A program made the translations under genes and the position numbers. Positions 22,801 to 31,274 of a stretch of DNA of 64,000 nt are shown here, one piece after another; position 1 is the stretch's first letter; each line of letters starts with the position of its first letter. The notes under the pieces are model-generated. The model did no database searches, was not told the origin of the DNA, and was given only the letters and a program-made list of their open reading frames with translations. The stretch comes from JANJUB01 sp964586225. GTDB lineage: Bacteria > Armatimonadota > Fimbriimonadia > Fimbriimonadales > Fimbriimonadaceae. The stretch covers positions 62,001 to 126,000 of the forward strand of contig CAZPHD010000001.1 of the NCBI GenBank assembly GCA_964586225.1, written 5' to 3'.

Positions 22801-24306
22801 ATGAAGCCCATCCCGTTTGATAGCCTGTGCCTGTCGGTCGTCCTTGGCGAACTTCAGCCGTGGGTTGGGGCGAAAGTTCAGCGTATTAGCCAGCCAACGC
22901 CAAACGAGATCGTCATTGAACTGCATCAAGGCGGAATCGGGTGGCTCCTGCTCTCGGCGGACCCAACCTACACGCGGGCTCACTTCGTCACCAAGAAGCC
23001 TACGAATCCCGTTCCCGTTCCGGGACTCTGTGCCGCGTTGAGAAGCCACCTCGAGGGCGGGTACATCGCCTCCGTCGCGCAACCGAACGGTGACCGAGTG
23101 CTTGAGCTTGAGATTCAGGCAGGAGCTTTCAAGTTTCGACTTGTGGCCGAGCTGATTGGGCGGCACGCCAACCTCATCTTGCTTGACACGAGTGACCGCG
23201 TGGTGACGGCCTTGAAAACCATGGGGCCTTCGCGCAGCACCCGGCCCATCCAAATCGGTCGCGCGTACCCGCACTTGCCCGCGCCCACGAATACTGCTTC
23301 GCCGTTCCTCCGAAAGCTGCGCGAGGCGGGCGTGGATGAGCATTCAATGGGTGCATTCGTCGCTCCGGGATTCGGAGCCTATCCGCTCTCGGTGCAGGCT
23401 CTCGGCTACGAAGCCCTCGCTCGGCCCACGCTCTCAATTGCGCTCGAGCAAGCCTTTGATGCGAGAATCGCCACTGACCGGGGGGAGCGCAAACGCCGGG
23501 AACTCGTGGCCCAACTCGATCGCGTGATTCTGGCGCGTGAGGTCGCGCTGCAGGACCTCGTTGAAGCTCGCGACTCGGGGCGGCGAGCCGGACATCTGCA
23601 GCTCCAAGCCGAGCTGATCCTAGCGTATGGTCACGAGTGGCAGGGCGAGCGACTGTGGTTGCGTGAGGACTATGAGGGCAATCCCGTCGAGATCCGCATG
23701 GACTCCGAACTAACCGCTCTTGAGAACGCGCAGCGCTACTTCGACAGGGCCAAACGAGCCAAGGCACGACAGCCCTTTGTCATCGAGCAGATTGCACGAA
23801 TCGAGGAGGACCTTGCGGCGCTAAGGTCAGTTCGCGGCCAGGCGGAGTCAGCGACCGAGCGCGAGCTTGACCGGCTCGTAGAGGAAGCTGACCGGCGCCG
23901 TTGGCGCCACGCAAAAACCTTGGCCACGAAACCGGAAGAGCGCCCTTTCGAGGGCCATCGCATCCGAGAGTATCTTGGCCCAGGCGGTTTCTCGGTGCTC
24001 GTGGGAGAAAACGCGACGGCGAACGACTACTTGACCCTTCGAGTCGCGAAGCCCGAAGATTGGTGGCTTCACGTCCGCGGGGCGACTTCCGCGCATGTGA
24101 TCATCCGCACGCACCGAAAGCCGGAGCGCGTGTCAAAGGAGGTCTTCGAGTTCGCCGCGAAGCTGGCCGTAAGGCACAGCACGCAGAAGCACGCATCCTA
24201 CGTTCCCGTAGATATCACCCAACGCCGCTACGTGCGCCGGATCAAGGGTTCGGCCCCGGGCACGGTGCAATACACGCATGAGCGCACGATCCACGTCGAG
24301 ATTTGA
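22801..24306 (+). CDS. rqcH: RqcH / NFACT family ribosome-quality-control protein
   Basis: The 501-residue protein has an N-terminal NFACT-N domain (about residues 1-190, with VGAKVQRISQPTPNE and FKFRLVAELIGRHANLIL), a middle region with a coiled coil (about 215-365) and a C-terminal NFACT-R domain with DWWLHVRGATSAHVII, KHASYVPVDITQRRYVRR and TVQYTHERTIHV. RqcH binds stalled 50S subunits with peptidyl-tRNA and adds C-terminal alanine tails that mark nascent chains for proteolysis. It is slightly shorter than Bacillus RqcH (about 570). The ATG follows the terminator by 2 nt, so its promoter must overlap the upstream gene. Confidence 0.92.
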   Translation: MKPIPFDSLCLSVVLGELQPWVGAKVQRISQPTPNEIVIELHQGGIGWLLLSADPTYTRAHFVTKKPTNPVPVPGLCAALRSHLEGGYIASVAQPNGDRVLELEIQAGAFKFRLVAELIGRHANLILLDTSDRVVTALKTMGPSRSTRPIQIGRAYPHLPAPTNTASPFLRKLREAGVDEHSMGAFVAPGFGAYPLSVQALGYEALARPTLSIALEQAFDARIATDRGERKRRELVAQLDRVILAREVALQDLVEARDSGRRAGHLQLQAELILAYGHEWQGERLWLREDYEGNPVEIRMDSELTALENAQRYFDRAKRAKARQPFVIEQIARIEEDLAALRSVRGQAESATERELDRLVEEADRRRWRHAKTLATKPEERPFEGHRIREYLGPGGFSVLVGENATANDYLTLRVAKPEDWWLHVRGATSAHVIIRTHRKPERVSKEVFEFAAKLAVRHSTQKHASYVPVDITQRRYVRRIKGSAPGTVQYTHERTIHVEI

Positions 24307-24343
24307 CGCAATTGCGGGGGTTCGTTTGGCGTAGGACCTCGGG

Positions 24344-24946
24344 ATGAAACGGCGTTTAGGAAATGGACTCCGCTTGCTCCTCGCGGGAGGCGTGGTTGGC
24401 GTGCTTGCCATCATGCTCTTGCAGTCGCCTTCGCGCCCGAAAGCGAATTCTGCGGCGCCTCTGCTTGAGAAGGTCCAAGCCTTGGGCAACCTGCATGTCG
24501 TGAAGTACACCTATCGCGACATCAGCGATTTTCAGACGTCTCGCGAGCCGGTCGCGTGGTTGGGCTCCATTCCGGGAGGCCGTGACCTCGTAGCGACGGC
24601 CACTCGTAATCGGACGACGCTGAGCTACACCGGATTCGTCGAAGCCGGCATTGACCTCACCCAAGCCTCGGTTCGCAAGAGTGCCTCTGGGATTGAGGTC
24701 ACGCTTCCGCAACCGGTCGTCTACCGACCGAATGTTGAGGCTGAAGTTCACGATCTAAAGCGCGGGCTCTTCTGGCGCGACCAGAGCATCGTCGCGACCG
24801 CGATTGAGCAGGCGAAGGACCGCCTTCAGGAAACCGCTCGAAGACAGGGAATCCTTAGCGAAGCACGCGAGAACGCTCGCACCCGGGTTGAGGGTCTCGC
24901 CCGCGAGCTTGGTGCCGAGGTGCGCGTTTCCTTTGTTGCGGGTTAA
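24344..24946 (+). CDS. DUF4230 membrane-anchored protein
   Basis: The 200-residue protein has an N-terminal membrane anchor (residues about 8-28) and the DUF4230 pattern: LGNLHVVKYTYRDIS, a strand block with GFVEAGIDLTQASV, and ITLP-like EVTLPQPVV, followed by a long C-terminal helix rich in Arg and Glu. The domain is extracytoplasmic. The family has no assigned function. It is a monocistronic gene between rqcH (37 bp upstream) and the convergent ribosomal-protein genes. Confidence 0.85.
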   Translation: MKRRLGNGLRLLLAGGVVGVLAIMLLQSPSRPKANSAAPLLEKVQALGNLHVVKYTYRDISDFQTSREPVAWLGSIPGGRDLVATATRNRTTLSYTGFVEAGIDLTQASVRKSASGIEVTLPQPVVYRPNVEAEVHDLKRGLFWRDQSIVATAIEQAKDRLQETARRQGILSEARENARTRVEGLARELGAEVRVSFVAG

Positions 24947-24954
24947 CGCCTCCC

Positions 24955-24991
24955 CAAAAAACAAGGCACCCTCCATTCGGGGGTGCCTTGT
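24955..24991 (-). terminator. Intrinsic terminator of the rpmG-rpmF transcript
   Basis: On the minus strand, an 11-bp stem (24981-24991 with 24961-24971) is followed by TTTTTT (24960-24955 side), the classic pattern. It lies 25 nt past the bL32 stop and may also stop the convergent DUF4230 transcript. Confidence 0.85.
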
Positions 24992-25015
24992 GAAACCTGT
25001 TCGAAATGGGTTCGG

Positions 25016-25201
25016 CTACTCGGACTTGAAGCCAGGAAGTTTGCGGCCCTTGTAGTATCCGTCGGGTGTCGCATTGAAGCGAAGGAAGTGCGATTCGCCG
25101 CCGACCTGCTTGTTCTCCTGAATCTCAGGCATCGTGGTCTTGTAATTCGTGCGGCGCTTCGCAGTGCGCTGATGGCTAAATCGTCGTTTGGGGTTCGGCA
25201 T
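25016..25201 (-). CDS. rpmF: Ribosomal protein bL32, zinc-free type
   Basis: The 61-residue basic protein starts MPNPKRRFSHQRTAKRRTNYK, the bL32 N-terminal signature, and ends PDGYYKGRKL. The four zinc-ribbon cysteines of the C+ form are absent; the middle reads GGESHFLRF, as in the Escherichia coli form. It is part of the 50S subunit. It follows the bL33 gene by 36 bp. Confidence 0.93.
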   Translation of the reverse strand: MPNPKRRFSHQRTAKRRTNYKTTMPEIQENKQVGGESHFLRFNATPDGYYKGRKLPGFKSE

Positions 25202-25237
25202 GGCAGTCTCTCAAAAGTCGGTCGGGGCCCGAAAGGC

Positions 25238-25405
25238 TTACTTCTTTTCGCGGTGCAGGGTGTGCTTGCGCAAGCGGGGGTTGTACTTCATCAACTCCAA
25301 CCGCTCGGTCGTGTTCCGCTTGTTCTTCGTGGTCGTGTAATAGTTCTTACCGTCTTCGGTACACACGATCCGGATGATTTCTCTTGCTTCGCCTTTCTTC
25401 GCCAT
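25238..25405 (-). CDS. rpmG: Ribosomal protein bL33, zinc-free type
   Basis: The 55-residue protein from ATG 25405 (MAKKGEAREIIRIVCTEDG) has YYTTTKNKRNT and LELMKYNPRLRKHTLHREKK, clear bL33. The C-terminal CxxC pair of zinc-binding bL33 is replaced by NPRL. A longer frame to 25477 lacks similarity, so I used the internal start. The 100 bases upstream to the divergent gene at 25510 hold no other gene. Confidence 0.94.
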   Translation of the reverse strand: MAKKGEAREIIRIVCTEDGKNYYTTTKNKRNTTERLELMKYNPRLRKHTLHREKK

Positions 25406-25509
25406 CTCGGCACCTGGTCCTGTCGCCCCGGCGGGGCGCGAAGGAGAATTATGACAGATGATCGGCGTCGGGCGCAACGGCTGGACGTTTGACGGGGTAG
25501 AAACGCTTC

Positions 25510-26520
25510 ATGGCTCTTGTCGCCTTGCTCGCTTTGGCTGCACCGAACGCGGATGCGGCGTTGGGTCGGATGGCCACCTACCTTCAGAAGCCGTTTGCGG
25601 CCGCTTTTGTGGTCACCCGTACGGGCATGGAGGGATCGGGCACCGGCACGCTGATCGTGCAACGCCCCAACCGAATGCTGTTTACGATCAAGTGGGGGCC
25701 CGAGGATTACGAGATTGGCTGGTCTGAAAACAGAACGTTGGAGATGGTGCGCTTCCTGAAGACCTACCACGAGTCGGGTCCGTATCCGCGGTTGTATCAG
25801 CCCGAGTCCCACCTGAGCGATCTTCCAAGGCTTGGTTTTCCGCTCTTTCTGCTGGCGGTCAACGACTACGTGAGCGCGAAAGTCAGCAAAGTTGGGGAAG
25901 AGACGGTTGGAGGTGTCCTTTGCGATCACGTGAAGGGGAGTGGATTCGACGCGTGGGTGGCCAAAGATGGCAGGCCCATGCGATTCCGCTATGACGAGGA
26001 TTCACCCTTGGGGCCGGTGTCGGTGAAGTTCGAGTTCTCCAAGTGGACACCTGCCGGCGACATCAGCCTCTCCCGATTTGAACCGGCGGTGCCGGGCGGC
26101 TTTCGCCCCCATGCCTTGCCAAGAGACCCCTATCCGCTGCAACCAGGGATGCCCTTTCCCGCTAACGGATGGGTGGGGCCACGGGGCTCAACCGCGTCCC
26201 TGAAGTTCGAGCGCCCCACACTCGTGGTGGTCAGCGCGACGGATTGCGAGGCTTCGACTCGGGCCGCGTCGGCATTGCGGGAGTTGGAGAGCACGGTCGC
26301 CATCTGGACATTCACGGATTCGGGACGTGCGCCGGCGGCGCTGAATCGCTACCCGGCGTACCGCGAGGCTTCCCAGCGGACCCTTGCACGTCTGATGGCG
26401 CCGGGAACCCCATTCTTCATGCTGGTCGGCAAGGATGGCAAGATCATTCAGGTTTGGCTGGGTTACAACAAGTCCCAGTCTGCCGAGTTCATCCAAGCGG
26501 TCAAGGCCGCCGCCAAGTAG
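25510..26520 (+). CDS. LolA-like domain fused to a thioredoxin-like domain, secreted
   Basis: The 336-residue protein has a short signal peptide (ALVALLALAAPNADA). Residues about 15-185 show the pattern of LolA/DUF2092 lipoprotein-carrier folds (SGTGTLIVQRPNRMLFTIKWGPEDYEIGW, strand repeats, VAKDGRPMRFRY). Residues about 225-336 look like a thioredoxin fold (TLVVVSATDCEAST, GTPFFMLVGKDGKIIQVWLGY), but with a single Cys in DCEAS in place of CxxC. A cis-Pro is present in GTPFFM. Both assignments are by pattern. It is likely periplasmic and might bind hydrophobic ligands or peroxiredoxin-like substrates; function unknown. Confidence 0.75.
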   Translation: MALVALLALAAPNADAALGRMATYLQKPFAAAFVVTRTGMEGSGTGTLIVQRPNRMLFTIKWGPEDYEIGWSENRTLEMVRFLKTYHESGPYPRLYQPESHLSDLPRLGFPLFLLAVNDYVSAKVSKVGEETVGGVLCDHVKGSGFDAWVAKDGRPMRFRYDEDSPLGPVSVKFEFSKWTPAGDISLSRFEPAVPGGFRPHALPRDPYPLQPGMPFPANGWVGPRGSTASLKFERPTLVVVSATDCEASTRAASALRELESTVAIWTFTDSGRAPAALNRYPAYREASQRTLARLMAPGTPFFMLVGKDGKIIQVWLGYNKSQSAEFIQAVKAAAK

Positions 26521-27309
26521 CTAAGCGTTTGTGTTCAGGTCGTCCAGTTCCTGCTCGGCGGCCCGGATTTCCTCAAGATTCTTGAGGACCAGGCCAATCG
26601 GTGATCCGATCGTCGGGTTGTTCGGTGCGACGCCTAGCGCGTCGGCGAGTTGCTGAAGTTCGTGCTCGTAGGTTGCCAGCGCGGCGATGGTTCCTGATGC
26701 TTCCGGATCGGCTTCGACTTGTTCCTTCCACACTTTTCGGGGCATGCCCTTGGGCCGATAGCCCCCCGCGCAGCTGAGAATCACGCCCCCCATCGTTGAG
26801 TCTGCAGCGTCTTTCGCCTGCAAGATCACACGTTCCCACTCGAGCCCCGCATGCTTCTGGCGCCATTGCGGATCATCAACGACCTGCTTGATGGCGCGCG
26901 CAAGCGCGGCACAGCGGTCGAGGGCTTCGAGCACCTTGGGGTGAAAACGTTCGGCCAGCGAGCCCTGAATTCGGTAGCGATTCAGCTCGTCGACCCGCGC
27001 GTTGGCTTCCTCCTGTTGGGGGTTCTCGCGCTTCCGTCGCTCGTCTTGGGCTTCGAACAGCCGCCGAATACCGCCATTCACGAGCGACGTCCAGATGATG
27101 AACGAGGCGAACGCCCACCAAATACTTCGGAGGAACGTGAAGAACAGCCCTGCGGCAATCACCACACCCATCAATGTTGTGATCGTTGTCAGCGTTTCGC
27201 GCTGCTGTGCGCGCGTGACGCGCTCCGCCGAGGCGTCGACCAAGTAGGCCTCAAGATGCTTCACCGCGTTTGGGTGATACCCGAACCACGTCGGTAAACT
27301 CCGACGCAT
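26521..27309 (-). CDS. Membrane-anchored hypothetical protein
   Basis: The 262-residue protein has a hydrophobic region at about residues 45-80 (two helices, TLMGVVIAAGLFFTFL and IWWAFASFIIWTSLV). A charged, helical C-terminal domain follows with EHELQQLADALG. I recognise no family. The ATG at 27309 overlaps the divergent hutH ATG in a CATG palindrome, so a slightly downstream start is possible. Its stop abuts the stop of the gene at 25510-26520 (TAGCTA). Confidence 0.72.
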   Translation of the reverse strand: MRRSLPTWFGYHPNAVKHLEAYLVDASAERVTRAQQRETLTTITTLMGVVIAAGLFFTFLRSIWWAFASFIIWTSLVNGGIRRLFEAQDERRKRENPQQEEANARVDELNRYRIQGSLAERFHPKVLEALDRCAALARAIKQVVDDPQWRQKHAGLEWERVILQAKDAADSTMGGVILSCAGGYRPKGMPRKVWKEQVEADPEASGTIAALATYEHELQQLADALGVAPNNPTIGSPIGLVLKNLEEIRAAEQELDDLNTNA

Positions 27310-28777
27310 GCTCCACTTGGACGGGTCGCCGTTGACCCTCGATGCGATTGCCGCCGTAGCTCACGACCACGCCCCCGTTGCGCTTGCCGGCGAGGCGCGG
27401 AACCGGATGCGGGCGTCCCGAGAGGTCATTGAGCAGATCCTCATCGACCATGCGCCCGTCTACGGCGTCAACACCGGCTTTGGCAAGTTGAGTGATGTGC
27501 AGATTCCTGACGAGGATCTGGCGCGACTCCAGCTCAACCTGGTGCGGAGCCACGCCTGCGGCGTCGGGGATCCGCTCTCTATTGCCGAGACACGGGCGAT
27601 GATGCTGCTGCGCGCAAACGTGCTCGCCAAGGGCTTCAGCGGAGCGCGACCGGAGGTTGCCGAACTGCTGATCGAGATGCTGAATCGCGGCGTGCATCCG
27701 GTGATTCCGTCGCGAGGTTCGGTGGGCGCGAGCGGCGACTTGGCTCCGCTGGCGCATTTGGCGTTGGTCGTGATCGGAGAAGGTCGCGTGCACGGAATGT
27801 CGCTCGCCGATGCGGGCCTAGCACCGGTGACGCTCCAAGCTAAGGAGGGATTGGCGCTGCTCAATGGCACCCAGGCCATTGGTGCCGTCGGGGGCTTGGC
27901 CTTGCATCGCGCTCAGCGGTTGGCGGAACTCGCCGATGTATCGGGGGCGATGACGCTCGAAGCCCTGCGAGATACGCCAGCCGCCTTCGACGCGCGAATT
28001 CAGGAGGTTCGACCGCATGCCGGTCAGATGGCCGCCGCCGCGCATCTTAGGGAGTTGCTCGCTGATAGTGAGATCGTCGAGAGCCACCGCGAAGGCGACA
28101 CGCGGGTGCAAGATGCCTATGCGATTCGGTGTATGCCCCAGGTTCACGGGGCCGTCCGAGGAGCGTTAGCGCATGTGGCGGACGTCTTGCGGATCGAGAC
28201 CGGCTCCGGCACCGACAACCCACTCGTTTTTGCCGAACAAGGCGATGTGATCTCAGGGGGCAACTTTCATGGCGCACCGCTCGCCTACGCTCTGGACTAC
28301 GCAGCGATCGCGATCACCGATCTCGCCAGTATCTCGGAGCGGCGGATCGAACGGCTGGTCAACCCAGACCTCAGCGAGGGACTGCCGCCCTTCTTGACGT
28401 CGAACCCCGGAACCGAGTCGGGATTCATGATGGCCCAGGTGACGGCGGCGGCCCTGTTGTGCGAATGCCGTGTCCTTGCGCATCCGGCCAGTGTCGATAA
28501 TGTGCCGACCTCGGCGGGTAAGGAAGACCATGTTTCGATGGGCATGACGGCGGCGCTGAAGTTCCGCGAGGTGGTTGCGCTTGCCGAACGCGTGCTCGCG
28601 ATCGAGTTTCTGGCCGCGATGGAGGGCCTCCGTTTCCGCGAGCCGTTGCGCCCGGGCAAGGCGCTGTGGCCCTATCAGCAGCGATTGCGCGCCCTTGCTC
28701 CGCCCGTAGTCGAAGATCGAGCACTTGGCTACGACATTGAAAGGATCGCGGAGGCGATTCGGAGTCGCGAGCTATGA
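27308..28777 (+). CDS. hutH: Histidine ammonia-lyase
   Basis: The 489-residue enzyme has the self-processing Ala141-Ser142-Gly143 that forms the MIO cofactor (GSVGASGDLAPLAHLA), Tyr52 in VYGVNTGFG, and family blocks LLNGTQA, EVRPHAGQ, QDAYAIRCMPQVHGA and TSAGKEDHVSM. It converts L-histidine to urocanate, the first step of histidine catabolism. The other hut genes are not in the window. The stop overlaps the next start by 4 bp. Length is normal (about 500). Confidence 0.96.
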   Translation: MLHLDGSPLTLDAIAAVAHDHAPVALAGEARNRMRASREVIEQILIDHAPVYGVNTGFGKLSDVQIPDEDLARLQLNLVRSHACGVGDPLSIAETRAMMLLRANVLAKGFSGARPEVAELLIEMLNRGVHPVIPSRGSVGASGDLAPLAHLALVVIGEGRVHGMSLADAGLAPVTLQAKEGLALLNGTQAIGAVGGLALHRAQRLAELADVSGAMTLEALRDTPAAFDARIQEVRPHAGQMAAAAHLRELLADSEIVESHREGDTRVQDAYAIRCMPQVHGAVRGALAHVADVLRIETGSGTDNPLVFAEQGDVISGGNFHGAPLAYALDYAAIAITDLASISERRIERLVNPDLSEGLPPFLTSNPGTESGFMMAQVTAAALLCECRVLAHPASVDNVPTSAGKEDHVSMGMTAALKFREVVALAERVLAIEFLAAMEGLRFREPLRPGKALWPYQQRLRALAPPVVEDRALGYDIERIAEAIRSREL

Positions 28778-29955
28778 TCCTTCCCGTCTTCCTAGCGCTC
28801 AGCGCGTTCTCGGTTCAGCGAGCCGAGATTGATCTGACACCCCTCGAGTTGCTGCCACTTGGCGGATACACGGCTCGAGGGGGCAAACTGGCCGAAGCGG
28901 GCGGCGAATCGCTGTCCGCCCGGGTGGCGATCTTGGACCACGACGGCGTGCGCATCGCTCTCGTATCGGTTGAGATGCTCACGATTCCGGAGAGCCTCCA
29001 CGACGAGGTCCAAAAGCGGATCGGCCTTGGGCTGTCGTTGTTCATCGTGGCCACCCACACGCACTGCGCGCCCGACAGTCAGATGCTGAACAGCCGGATG
29101 ACGTTCTCGATTCCCGGCATCGCTGGCTACCGACCGCGATGGCTCCAGTGGTATGCCGACCGGATCGCACTGGCAATCAAGACCGCCGCCGAAGAACAAG
29201 GCGAGTTCGGTGATCCCGGGTATGCGATGACGGTGGTCAACCTCAGTCGGGGCCGTCGCAAGTTTGCGATGCCCGATCAATATGCGACTGAGTTTCGGTT
29301 GCAAGGTACGCCGGTCTTTACGACCTACGCCGCACACGCGACGTTTCACGATAGCGACCGACTGCGAACCTCGGGTGACTGGCCGGGAAGCGTCGCGCGG
29401 GTGCGAGAGGCGTTGGTGTTCCCAGGTGCGATCGGCGACGTGAGCCCGGCAAGTGAGGGCGAATCCGCCGAAGCACGAATCACGTCCTTTGCGAAGACGC
29501 TTGATGCGAAGCTCGCGCAGGCCAAGGTGCATGAATTGATCCACGGCGAGCTACGCTTTGTCCGCGAGCCGATTCGGCTGAGTAAGGCCGCCCCCCATCC
29601 TGAGTTTGCGAAGGCCAATGGCATCCCTGAGCCGCTTGCGCAGTCGCTTGTGGATAAGTTCGCACCTCCAAGCGCCGACATTACGGCGTTCCGCATTGGA
29701 AAGCTGGCCGTAGTGGGGGTTCCGGGCGAACCGACATCCCACATCGGCCGCAAAATCCGGGATGCCGGGCGCAATCTCGGCTTCGACTGGGTGGTTGTGT
29801 GTAGCCATGTGAACGGGTGGATGGGATATATCCTTGACCCAGAGGACTACGCGCGGGGCGGCTACGAGGCCACGCTCGCGATGCACGGGATCGACGCCGG
29901 GACCCGTGTCGCCGACGCCGGAATCGAAGCACTTCGCAAGCTGGCTCGGCGGTAA
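28774..29955 (+). CDS. Neutral/alkaline ceramidase-like secreted hydrolase
   Basis: The 393-residue protein has a short hydrophobic N-terminus and then the pattern of neutral ceramidase-like enzymes: IDLTPLELLPLGGY, a metal-binding ATHTHCAPD (about residue 90), GAIGDVSPASEG, and near the end NGWMGYILDPEDYARGGYEA. These give zinc ligands and the nucleophile region of ceramidases. Family members cleave ceramides or remain uncharacterised. It is shorter than true ceramidases (about 650), lacking the C-terminal Ig-like domain. Translation is coupled to hutH, with no evident metabolic link. Confidence 0.85.
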   Translation: MILPVFLALSAFSVQRAEIDLTPLELLPLGGYTARGGKLAEAGGESLSARVAILDHDGVRIALVSVEMLTIPESLHDEVQKRIGLGLSLFIVATHTHCAPDSQMLNSRMTFSIPGIAGYRPRWLQWYADRIALAIKTAAEEQGEFGDPGYAMTVVNLSRGRRKFAMPDQYATEFRLQGTPVFTTYAAHATFHDSDRLRTSGDWPGSVARVREALVFPGAIGDVSPASEGESAEARITSFAKTLDAKLAQAKVHELIHGELRFVREPIRLSKAAPHPEFAKANGIPEPLAQSLVDKFAPPSADITAFRIGKLAVVGVPGEPTSHIGRKIRDAGRNLGFDWVVVCSHVNGWMGYILDPEDYARGGYEATLAMHGIDAGTRVADAGIEALRKLARR

Positions 29956-29964
29956 TATCCGAGC

Positions 29965-30621
29965 ATGCCTCTCACCCGCGAACAGTTGGCGCAGCGCGCG
30001 GCGCAAGAACTCCGCGACGGATTCTATGTGAACCTCGGCATCGGCATTCCGACGCTCGTCGCGAACTACATCCCCGATGGCATGGACGTCACGCTCCAGA
30101 GCGAGAACGGAATGCTTGGCCTCGGGCCATTCCCCTACGAAGGCGAGGAGGACCCGGACCTGATCAACGCGGGCAAGCAAACCGTAACGGGCATTCCGGG
30201 AACGTCCTTTTTCTCATCCGCCGACTCGTTCGCCATGATCCGCGGCGGGCACATCGATCTGTCCATTCTTGGGGCCATGGAAGTTAGCGGCGAAGGCGAC
30301 TTGGCGAACTGGATGATTCCCGGCAAGATGGTCAAAGGGATGGGTGGCGCGATGGACCTTGTTGCCGGTGTCAAGCGCGTGGTTGTGGTTATGGAGCACA
30401 CGAACAAAGCGGGCGAGAGCAAAGTTCTTAAGGAGTGCCGCCTCCCACTCACGGGCAAAGGGTGTGTGAATCTGGTCATCACCGACCTGTGCGTGTTTGA
30501 AGTCGAAGCCAGCGGGATGGTTCTGATGGAACTTGCTCCCGACGTGACGCTTGAGGAAGTGCAAGCGAAGACGGAATCCGCGTTCACGGTCTCGCCCGAA
30601 TTGAAGACGGTTGCGGTCTGA
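29965..30621 (+). CDS. 3-oxoacid CoA-transferase subunit B
   Basis: The 218-residue protein has the family blocks GFYVNLGIGIPTLVANY, the catalytic-Glu motif SENGMLGLGP, RGGHIDLSILGAMEVS, LANWMIPGKMVKGMGGAMDLVAG and CVFEV. It is the beta subunit of an SCOT/Ato/Pca-type enzyme that moves CoA from succinyl-CoA or acetyl-CoA to a 3-oxoacid. Subunit A would normally lie next to it, but the upstream gene is a ceramidase-like protein, so A must be elsewhere. HMG-CoA lyase (12625-13515) makes acetoacetate, a natural substrate. Directly after the stop begins the first palindromic repeat. Confidence 0.94.
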   Translation: MPLTREQLAQRAAQELRDGFYVNLGIGIPTLVANYIPDGMDVTLQSENGMLGLGPFPYEGEEDPDLINAGKQTVTGIPGTSFFSSADSFAMIRGGHIDLSILGAMEVSGEGDLANWMIPGKMVKGMGGAMDLVAGVKRVVVVMEHTNKAGESKVLKECRLPLTGKGCVNLVITDLCVFEVEASGMVLMELAPDVTLEEVQAKTESAFTVSPELKTVAV

Positions 30622-30624
30622 GTT

Positions 30625-30661
30625 CCCCCTCTCCGCGAGTGATCGTCTCGCGGGGAGGGGG
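30625..30661 (-). repeat. Palindromic repeat unit A
   Basis: A 15-bp stem (30625-30639 with 30647-30661; one G-T mismatch) closes a TGATCGT loop. The arms read CCCCCTCTCCGCGAG and CTCGCGGGGAGGGGG. A G-rich tail follows to about 30677. It is the exact reverse complement of unit D. Confidence 0.9.
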
Positions 30662-30718
30662 TTAGGGGGTGAGGAGAATGGACCTTTCGAAGACGGGTTG
30701 CTTAACGGATCGAGGACT

Positions 30719-30755
30719 CCCCCTCTCCGCGAGTGATTGTCTCGCGGGGAGGGGG
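30719..30755 (-). repeat. Palindromic repeat unit B
   Basis: The arms are the same as in unit A (30719-30733 and 30741-30755) with loop TGATTGT, one base different. The G-rich tail runs to 30769 and the DUF559 ATG follows at once. Confidence 0.9.
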
Positions 30756-30769
30756 CAGGGGGGTGGGGA

Positions 30770-31174
30770 ATGTCCCGGCGCGAACGCTTGACGAGGCGCG
30801 ACGTTGATCGGGAGGCAGTTGTTCGCGCACGCGCGCTCCGACAATCAGAGTCGGTTGCCGAGGAGATCGTATGGAAACTCCTGCGTGGGGGAAAGCTCGG
30901 GTTCAAGTTTCGCCGACAACATCCGCTATCAGGCTATGTTTTGGACTTCTATTGCCACGAGGCGGGTCTAGCCATCGAGTTTGACGGCGAGCAACATGAC
31001 CCGGTTTGGGACGCTCGACGCGACTCCGCATTGCTCGAGTTGGGAGTCGTAACGATTCGAGTGCCCAATCGCGAGTTCTTCATGCTGGACCCGAGCGAGC
31101 AGCCACGGACCGACTGGATCGAACAGATCATCCTGGCGTGCGAAGCGCGAACAGGTCGTAAGGTGCCACGTTGA
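30770..31174 (+). CDS. DUF559 endonuclease-domain protein (Vsr-like)
   Basis: The 134-residue protein from ATG 30770 has the DUF559 fold pattern: helix SVAEEIVWKLLRGG with the acidic residue, FKFRRQHPLSGYVLDFYCHEAGLAIEFDGEQHD with the PD-(D/E)xK metal ligands, then RDSALLELGVVTIRVPNREF. The family is related to Vsr mismatch endonucleases and very likely binds or cuts DNA. The substrate is unknown. An upstream in-frame TTG lies inside repeat B and is not needed. The gene begins where repeat B ends and stops 6 bp before repeat C, which suggests nuclease and repeats travel together. Confidence 0.88.
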   Translation: MSRRERLTRRDVDREAVVRARALRQSESVAEEIVWKLLRGGKLGFKFRRQHPLSGYVLDFYCHEAGLAIEFDGEQHDPVWDARRDSALLELGVVTIRVPNREFFMLDPSEQPRTDWIEQIILACEARTGRKVPR

Positions 31175-31196
31175 CCGGAGTTTCCCCACCCCCCGA

Positions 31197-31237
31197 CCCC
31201 CTCTCCTCGAAGACGATAGCCCTTCGAGGACAGGGGG
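31197..31237 (+). repeat. Palindromic repeat unit C
   Basis: A stem of 16 bp with one mismatch (31197-31212 with 31222-31237) closes ACGATAGCC. The unit is preceded by the C-rich leader beginning TTTCCCCACC at 31181. The stem tip has CTCGAAG in place of CGCGAG, so this is a variant of the unit. Confidence 0.88.
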
Positions 31238-31274
31238 AGCGCGACTTCCACCGCCGTCTCTCCCCACCCCCCAA

